Shown here: in pieces, positions 60,162-64,000 of the stretch
How the letters are laid out: each line of letters opens with the position of its first letter
Numbering within the stretch: position 1 is the stretch's first letter
Assembly (NCBI GenBank): GCA_964511875.1
Contig: CAZEHS010000001.1
Coordinates: 85,334 to 149,333, forward strand
Direction: 5' to 3'
Length of the DNA: 64,000 bases
DNA from: CAZEHS01 sp964511875
Lineage (GTDB): Bacteria; Bacillota; Clostridia; Peptostreptococcales; Acidaminobacteraceae
Notes under the pieces: model-generated
Seen by the model: only the letters and a program-made list of their open reading frames with translations
The model's database searches: none
Told to the model about the DNA's origin: nothing
Translations under genes and position numbers: made by a program

Positions 60162-60202
60162 GGGCCGTCTCATACAGGAAAATGTTCCCGTCTGAGGCGG
60201 CT
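60162..60202 (-). terminator. Terminator after the 96-aa unknown gene
   Basis: GAGCCGCCTCA and TGAGACGGCCC form a long imperfect stem closed by GGGAAC/ATTTTCC pairs, followed on the minus strand by TTTCAAT. Confidence 0.65.
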
Positions 60203-60205
60203 CTT

Positions 60206-60496
60206 CTAATTCTTGAGATTCACCATCATATACCCTCTGAGTTCCTCGAGCCATGTTACCGGTGGTCTCCCGATCCTTTCGAGGTCAGGCCCCGCACAGG
60301 TTTTCAGGAATTCATTCTTTTCATGCTCCGTGTAATGGCTCTTCAAAAAACAGTTGATTATCATGATCCGATGGGTAATCTCTTCGTTGCCCCGAGTCAA
60401 CTGCCTGTTCAAGTGCTCCGGCAAACGTTCGTGACCTTCATGAAAAAGGTCCTTGATAAAAATCTTCAACTCATCTGTCCAGAAAAAATGTTCCAA
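60206..60496 (-). CDS. Unknown small protein
   Basis: TTG 60496 follows GGAGGGAG. The 96-residue product is charged, helical, soluble, with Cys near 49 and 68 (NCFLKSHY; KTCAGPD). I do not recognise the family. It is separated from panD by about 90 nt and has its own terminator, so it may be a monocistronic gene or the tail of the pan transcript. Confidence 0.6.
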   Translation of the reverse strand: MEHFFWTDELKIFIKDLFHEGHERLPEHLNRQLTRGNEEITHRIMIINCFLKSHYTEHEKNEFLKTCAGPDLERIGRPPVTWLEELRGYMMVNLKN

Positions 60497-60586
60497 CCGA
60501 CATCTCCCTCCATCTACCGCACACGGGTTAAGACTCGGTGATGTTTATACCGCATTGTTTAAATCTTAAACAATTATTTTATGATG

Positions 60587-60979
60587 CTACTCATAATTTC
60601 GTATGGAACCATGAATCTCCACGTCCGCTTCATCTACAATCTGATTTATCCTATCGACAAAAACAATCCTGGGTTTGAAGGTATGAGCATCACTTTCCTC
60701 CATCCAGCCGTATGCTATGATGATCACTGTGTCTCCCGGTTGAACCAGACGGGCTGCCGCTCCATTAAGACAGATCATGCCGCTTCCCGAAGGACCTTCT
60801 ATGGTATAGGTTTCCAGTCTCTCTCCATTATGATTGTTTACGATTTGGACCTTCTCACCAGGAAGGATCCCGGATGCATCCAGAAGAACCTTGTCGACAG
60901 TAATGCTTCCTACATAGTTCAGATTAGCCTCGGTGACGGTCGCACGGTGAATCTTGCTCTTATACATGTTAACCAGCAT
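60587..60979 (-). CDS. panD: Aspartate 1-decarboxylase
   Basis: The 130-residue proenzyme has the Gly-Ser self-cleavage site (NYVGSITVD) that makes the pyruvoyl cofactor, and ends within the normal 126-139 length. It makes beta-alanine for pantothenate. ATG 60979 follows GGAGGTGCCCT and overlaps the end of panC by 11 nt. Confidence 0.96.
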   Translation of the reverse strand: MLVNMYKSKIHRATVTEANLNYVGSITVDKVLLDASGILPGEKVQIVNNHNGERLETYTIEGPSGSGMICLNGAAARLVQPGDTVIIIAYGWMEESDAHTFKPRIVFVDRINQIVDEADVEIHGSIRNYE

Positions 60980-61829
60980 AGGGCACCTCCATGATGAAGT
61001 TGTCAATCAGACGGACCTTGCCGATCCTTACCGCAACAGCAACAAGCACTTGCCCTTTCAGCACTTCTATGGGATTCAATGTCAGTGCATCCACGATTGC
61101 TATATAGTCGACACTGGCGGACGAAACCGCTTCAAACATTTCCGTCATCAGCTTTTCAAGATCTGAAGCCATCCGTGTCCCATCAGCCACCGCCTTCTGT
61201 ACAGCCTCCAATGATTGGCTGAGAACCAGAGCATCCTGTCTTTCCTGATGAGATAGGTATGTGTTGCGTGAACTCATTGCGAGTCCGTCAGACTCCCGCA
61301 CGATCGGGCAGGCAACGATCTCAACCGGAATATTGAGGTCCTTCACAACCTGCCGTATCACAGCCACCTGTTGGGCATCCTTCTGTCCAAAGTAAGCCCT
61401 GTCAGGCTGAATGATATTAATGAGTTTTGTAACGATCGTAGCCACTCCCCGGAAATGCCCGGGACGTGATGCCCCGCACAATCCCTGTGTGAGGGTTGCA
61501 CCGACTTCTATATATGTCTCAAATCCCTCAGGATAAAGGGTTTCAACAGCTGGGAAAAAAGCAGCATCCACTCCGGCACCGGCCATTAACGACTGATCCT
61601 TTTCAGGATTACGCGGATAGGAATCAAAATCCTCATTGGGACCGAATTGAGTTGGATTCACAAATATGCTCGTCACAACCAAATCATTTTCCATCCGTGC
61701 CTTTTCGATAAGGGCAAGATGCCCCTCGTGAAGAAAACCCATCGTCGGGATGAAACCGATTGATTTATCGGATCGTCTTGCTTCTCTGATCATTCTTCTC
61801 AGATCTTCAATTTCTGTGATTATTCGCAT
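60969..61829 (-). CDS. panC: Pantothenate synthetase
   Basis: The 286-residue ligase has the HIGH-type motif (PTMGFLHEGHLALI), the FGQKDAQQ motif and the KMSKS-like SSRNTYLS segment. It joins pantoate and beta-alanine using ATP. AAGGAGCCCAC precedes ATG 61829. It lies 67 nt after panB in the operon. Confidence 0.97.
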   Translation of the reverse strand: MRIITEIEDLRRMIREARRSDKSIGFIPTMGFLHEGHLALIEKARMENDLVVTSIFVNPTQFGPNEDFDSYPRNPEKDQSLMAGAGVDAAFFPAVETLYPEGFETYIEVGATLTQGLCGASRPGHFRGVATIVTKLINIIQPDRAYFGQKDAQQVAVIRQVVKDLNIPVEIVACPIVRESDGLAMSSRNTYLSHQERQDALVLSQSLEAVQKAVADGTRMASDLEKLMTEMFEAVSSASVDYIAIVDALTLNPIEVLKGQVLVAVAVRIGKVRLIDNFIMEVPYAG

Positions 61830-61896
61830 GTGGGCTCCTTAAGGTAAGTTAATAAGTACTCAACTCAGGTCGAGCTGGCAGTTGAAGCATGACCGC

Positions 61897-62730
61897 TCAG
61901 TAGAGCTTTCCAAGGATCGTCTCATCCATCTGGAAGGTATGCCTGGCTTCCGGGAATGCTCCGTTTCGCACCTCTTCAGCGTAATTCCGCAATGCACCGA
62001 CCATGACATCTCCAAGTTCACCATAGCGCTTCACGAATTTCGGCGTGAAGTTGCGGTTAAGTCCCAGCACATCCTGAAGGACCAATACCTGTCCGTCGCA
62101 GCCAGCCCCGGCTCCAATACCGATCGTGGGTATCTGAAGCTTCTCAGAAACCAGCTTGGCCAGCGGTGCAGGTATGCATTCAAGTACGATTCCGAATACT
62201 CCAAGATCCTGAAGCAGCAACGCTTCTTCAATCAATTCCCGGGCAGCGGATTCTTCTTTACCCTGAACCTTGAAGCCTCCAAAGCGGTGGACCGATTGAG
62301 GAGTAAGACCCAGATGCCCGAGAACCGGAATTTGAGCATCCAGTATCGCTTTGATCTGAGGAGCCACATTTTTACCGCCCTCCAGCTTAACAGCGTGCGC
62401 GCCTGCCTCCTGTATGAAACGACCGGCATTCCGAACAGCCTCTTCCGAATTGATGTGATACGAAAGGAAGGGCATGTCTGCAATGACCATTGACTGTTCT
62501 GCGCCCCGGCTTACTGCCCGAGTATGATGCAGCATATCTTCCATTGTGACCTGTAAAGTGTTCTCGTATCCCAGTATCACCATCCCAAGTGAGTCTCCTA
62601 CAAGAATGACATCCATGCCGGCTTCGTCCACCAGCATGGCTGAGGTGTAATCATAGGCTGTCATCATGGCAATCCGTTGGCCTTTTGTTTTCATTTCTAT
62701 GAAATCCGCAGAAGTGATTCGTTTTTTCAT
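61897..62730 (-). CDS. panB: 3-methyl-2-oxobutanoate hydroxymethyltransferase
   Basis: The 277-residue enzyme has the PanB metal and substrate motifs (MTAYDYTSAMLVDEAGMD; VGDSLGMV; KLEGG; HLGLTPQS; GIGAGAGCDGQVLVLQD). It makes ketopantoate from ketoisovalerate and methylene-THF. GAGGAGG precedes ATG 62730, which overlaps the stop of the reductase gene upstream by 4 nt. Confidence 0.97.
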   Translation of the reverse strand: MKKRITSADFIEMKTKGQRIAMMTAYDYTSAMLVDEAGMDVILVGDSLGMVILGYENTLQVTMEDMLHHTRAVSRGAEQSMVIADMPFLSYHINSEEAVRNAGRFIQEAGAHAVKLEGGKNVAPQIKAILDAQIPVLGHLGLTPQSVHRFGGFKVQGKEESAARELIEEALLLQDLGVFGIVLECIPAPLAKLVSEKLQIPTIGIGAGAGCDGQVLVLQDVLGLNRNFTPKFVKRYGELGDVMVGALRNYAEEVRNGAFPEARHTFQMDETILGKLY

Positions 62731-63605
62731 ATTGAATTTCCTCCTCTTAATGTCGTTTCCATCATATGGGCCGAATCAGCATCAAGCCGGCCGCTTTTTT
62801 TTGCGATATCCAGCGCCTCCAAACCCAGAATACGGATCAGCAGCTCCCGCTGGCGCCACCCTTCAGTCTGCAGGCTTTCCAGATGCTTCTGAACCGTTCC
62901 CGAATCACCCCGTGAAACAGGTCCAGTCAGGCTGTTTGAAGCACCCAGCGCCTTATAATTATTCAAAGTGCTTTCCATCAGCGGAAACAGCGCTTGAGAA
63001 ACAACCGCTTCCGGTACTCCTGAATCGATCAGGGCGTACTCGGCGAGCCGATAGAGGGTTGTGACATAATTGGATGCAAGACATGCTCCCAGGTGATAGA
63101 GCCCTTTCTTTCCGGGTGTGATCCATGCAATGGGGTTACCGCACAGCTCCAACCAATCTGCCAGGATATCCCGAAACCTGTCTTCTGCTTCTAGAATGAA
63201 GGTTGTATGGCTCAGATCATTTCGCCCCCTGTTCGGGTTAGGTATAGTCTGGAGAGGATGGAGGCTAAAACCCATGACGCCCTTTTCGATCAATGGACTC
63301 AGGGACTCCAGAGACAGGCTCCCACTGAAATGGCAACACCATTTTCCGATCATGATCACGCCGCAATCCGCCACATTCCCAGCCACTGATTCGATGCTGT
63401 CATCTGATACGGCCAGCATCAGTACATCTGCTCTGCATACCAGATCCGCCAGAATCTTATGGTGAGTTATTCCCAGATATGCCGCTGCTTCCTCAGCATT
63501 ATCATGATTTCTCCCCCACAGCCCTTCGACCGGGTATCCGCAATCCTTAAGATAACCCCCTACTGCCTGAGCCACTCTCCCTGAACCGATCAATCCGATT
63601 CTCAT
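62727..63605 (-). CDS. panG: Rossmann/DUF2520 oxidoreductase, probable ketopantoate reductase (PanG type)
   Basis: The 292-residue protein has an N-terminal NAD(P) fold (IGLIGSGRVAQAVGG) and the helical DUF2520 C-terminal domain (SLHPLQTIPN; LGACLASNYVTTL). It sits directly before panB, with ATGA overlap, and no panE or ilvC is near, so it fits the missing reductase step from ketopantoate to pantoate. An alternative reductase of this kind, PanG, is known from Francisella and related sequences in Clostridia. GGAGGTGCTT precedes ATG 63605. Identity with PanG is inferred from context and fold. Confidence 0.8.
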   Translation of the reverse strand: MRIGLIGSGRVAQAVGGYLKDCGYPVEGLWGRNHDNAEEAAAYLGITHHKILADLVCRADVLMLAVSDDSIESVAGNVADCGVIMIGKWCCHFSGSLSLESLSPLIEKGVMGFSLHPLQTIPNPNRGRNDLSHTTFILEAEDRFRDILADWLELCGNPIAWITPGKKGLYHLGACLASNYVTTLYRLAEYALIDSGVPEAVVSQALFPLMESTLNNYKALGASNSLTGPVSRGDSGTVQKHLESLQTEGWRQRELLIRILGLEALDIAKKSGRLDADSAHMMETTLRGGNSI

Positions 63606-63770
63606 AAGCACCTCCAAAAAAAATAAAAAATCCTTCTGTGCATCACAAAAAGATTCCTGAAGCCTCTATATAAAAAGGCTGATCATCATTATGGCCGTCA
63701 CTGTCCCTGAGGCTCAGAGCGGCATGATCGGAAATTTGCACAGGTAAGACTCCCTTTGGGATGTCTTCCA
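63606..63770 (-). promoter_or_regulatory. Structured leader of the pantothenate operon
   Basis: About 165 nt lie between the promoter and the first gene. On the minus strand it contains GCCGCTCTGAGCCTCAGG, whose GCCG pairs with CGGC of GTGACGGC and whose CTGA pairs with TCAG inside, giving a stem with internal bulges. Leaders of pan operons in Bacillota can carry the conserved pan RNA motif; a match could not be tested. With the divergent right-edge promoter it fills the 63606-63978 gap. Confidence 0.4.
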
Positions 63771-63776
63771 ATTCAT

Positions 63777-63805
63777 ATTGTAGCAATCATGACGACTTTT
63801 CGCAA
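63777..63805 (-). promoter_or_regulatory. Pantothenate operon promoter
   Basis: TTGCGA (63805-63800), 17 nt, TACAAT (63782-63777) on the minus strand. Confidence 0.75.
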
Positions 63806-63846
63806 GCCTTAGCTGATTATCAACAGGCATTATGACCAGATACTAA

Positions 63847-63881
63847 ACCACGTTGACACGTGGTATTCGAAACGATATACT
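63847..63881 (+). promoter_or_regulatory. Near-consensus promoter with palindromic operator at the right edge
   Basis: TTGACA (63853-63858), 17 nt, TATACT (63876-63881). The -35 is embedded in the inverted repeat ACCACGT-TGAC-ACGTGGT (63847-63864), so a repressor could block it directly. It drives the gene starting at 63979. Confidence 0.75.
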
Positions 63882-63978
63882 GATTAAAGGAATGCTGCGC
63901 AATCGCCTGTATCCTTCAATGCCAATATTTGCAACCTTCTGTACCCATATAGCCACTGGCTTAAAAGGAGTCGACTCA

Positions 63979-64000
63979 ATGAAACTGCCCCCACTAAAAA
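63979..64000 (+). CDS. Start of a gene cut by the window edge
   Basis: ATG 63979 follows AAAAGGAG at good spacing and lies about 90 nt after a strong promoter. Only seven codons (MKLPPLK) are visible, so no product can be named. Confidence 0.6.

Overview
The window looks like chromosome of a low-to-mid GC Gram-positive anaerobe, most likely Bacillota/Clostridia. Reasons: strong GGAGG-type ribosome binding sites, several TTG/GTG starts, lipobox signal peptides, an SLH (S-layer) protein, a DUF896 protein, a DUF2680 protein, a DegS-type kinase, and no outer-membrane genes. No rRNA, tRNA, CRISPR array, phage or intact insertion sequence was seen. One run of 10 N (22180-22189) lies inside a kinase gene. 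Layout: (1) 1-8.6 kb: the tail of a probable transposase-like gene; a redox set on the minus strand (zinc-ribbon FmdB protein, a structured non-coding RNA candidate, an atypical thioredoxin, a small Fe-S membrane protein, a thioredoxin-reductase-like flavoprotein, a tandem thioredoxin-fold protein); a zinc/manganese ABC importer with a Fur-family regulator; two exported rhodanese lipoproteins. (2) 8.6-15.3 kb: a GT39-type membrane glycosyltransferase facing a tightly overlapping five-gene operon (sugar aminotransferase, GT2, ATP-grasp ligase, NMT1-type binding lipoprotein, permease without its ATPase), with a nested palindromic element between them. (3) 15.3-20.8 kb: sulfur transfer: two TusA proteins, a YeeE/YedE transporter encoded as two half genes, a thioredoxin-reductase-like protein with a C-terminal thioredoxin-like extension, a LysR regulator, a second Fe-S membrane protein and a DUF2680 exported protein. 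The same type of 15-bp palindrome lies before the rhodanese genes and before the YeeE operon, and G/C-run operators of CsoR/CstR type precede the two Fe-S/redox units, so these loci look like one sulfur/persulfide regulon. (4) 20.8-35.4 kb: cell surface: a methyltransferase, a two-component system, an SLH-anchored protein with an ice-binding-like (DUF3494) domain, a cyclic beta-1,2-glucan synthase split into two overlapping genes, and a YggT operon. The SLH gene and the YggT operon share an 11-bp-period direct repeat placed at the same distance from the -10 box, a probable operator of the adjacent OmpR-type regulator. (5) 35.4-54 kb: mixed housekeeping and signalling: an orphan SARP/BTAD response regulator, hisC, a tail-anchored unknown, lipB, a GGDEF protein, an AlbA_2 regulator, a LysR, two peptidases, a DegS/DegU-type two-component pair, cheW, DUF896, an amino-acid racemase, hutH and a YgiQ radical SAM protein. 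(6) 54-64 kb: a giant pseudokinase-AAA-TPR-GAF-GGDEF-GAF protein in an apparent operon with a LacI regulator and the YgiQ gene, an unknown small gene, and a complete pantothenate operon (panG-like, panB, panC, panD) with a structured leader. At the right edge a new gene starts behind a near-consensus promoter with an operator-like palindrome.
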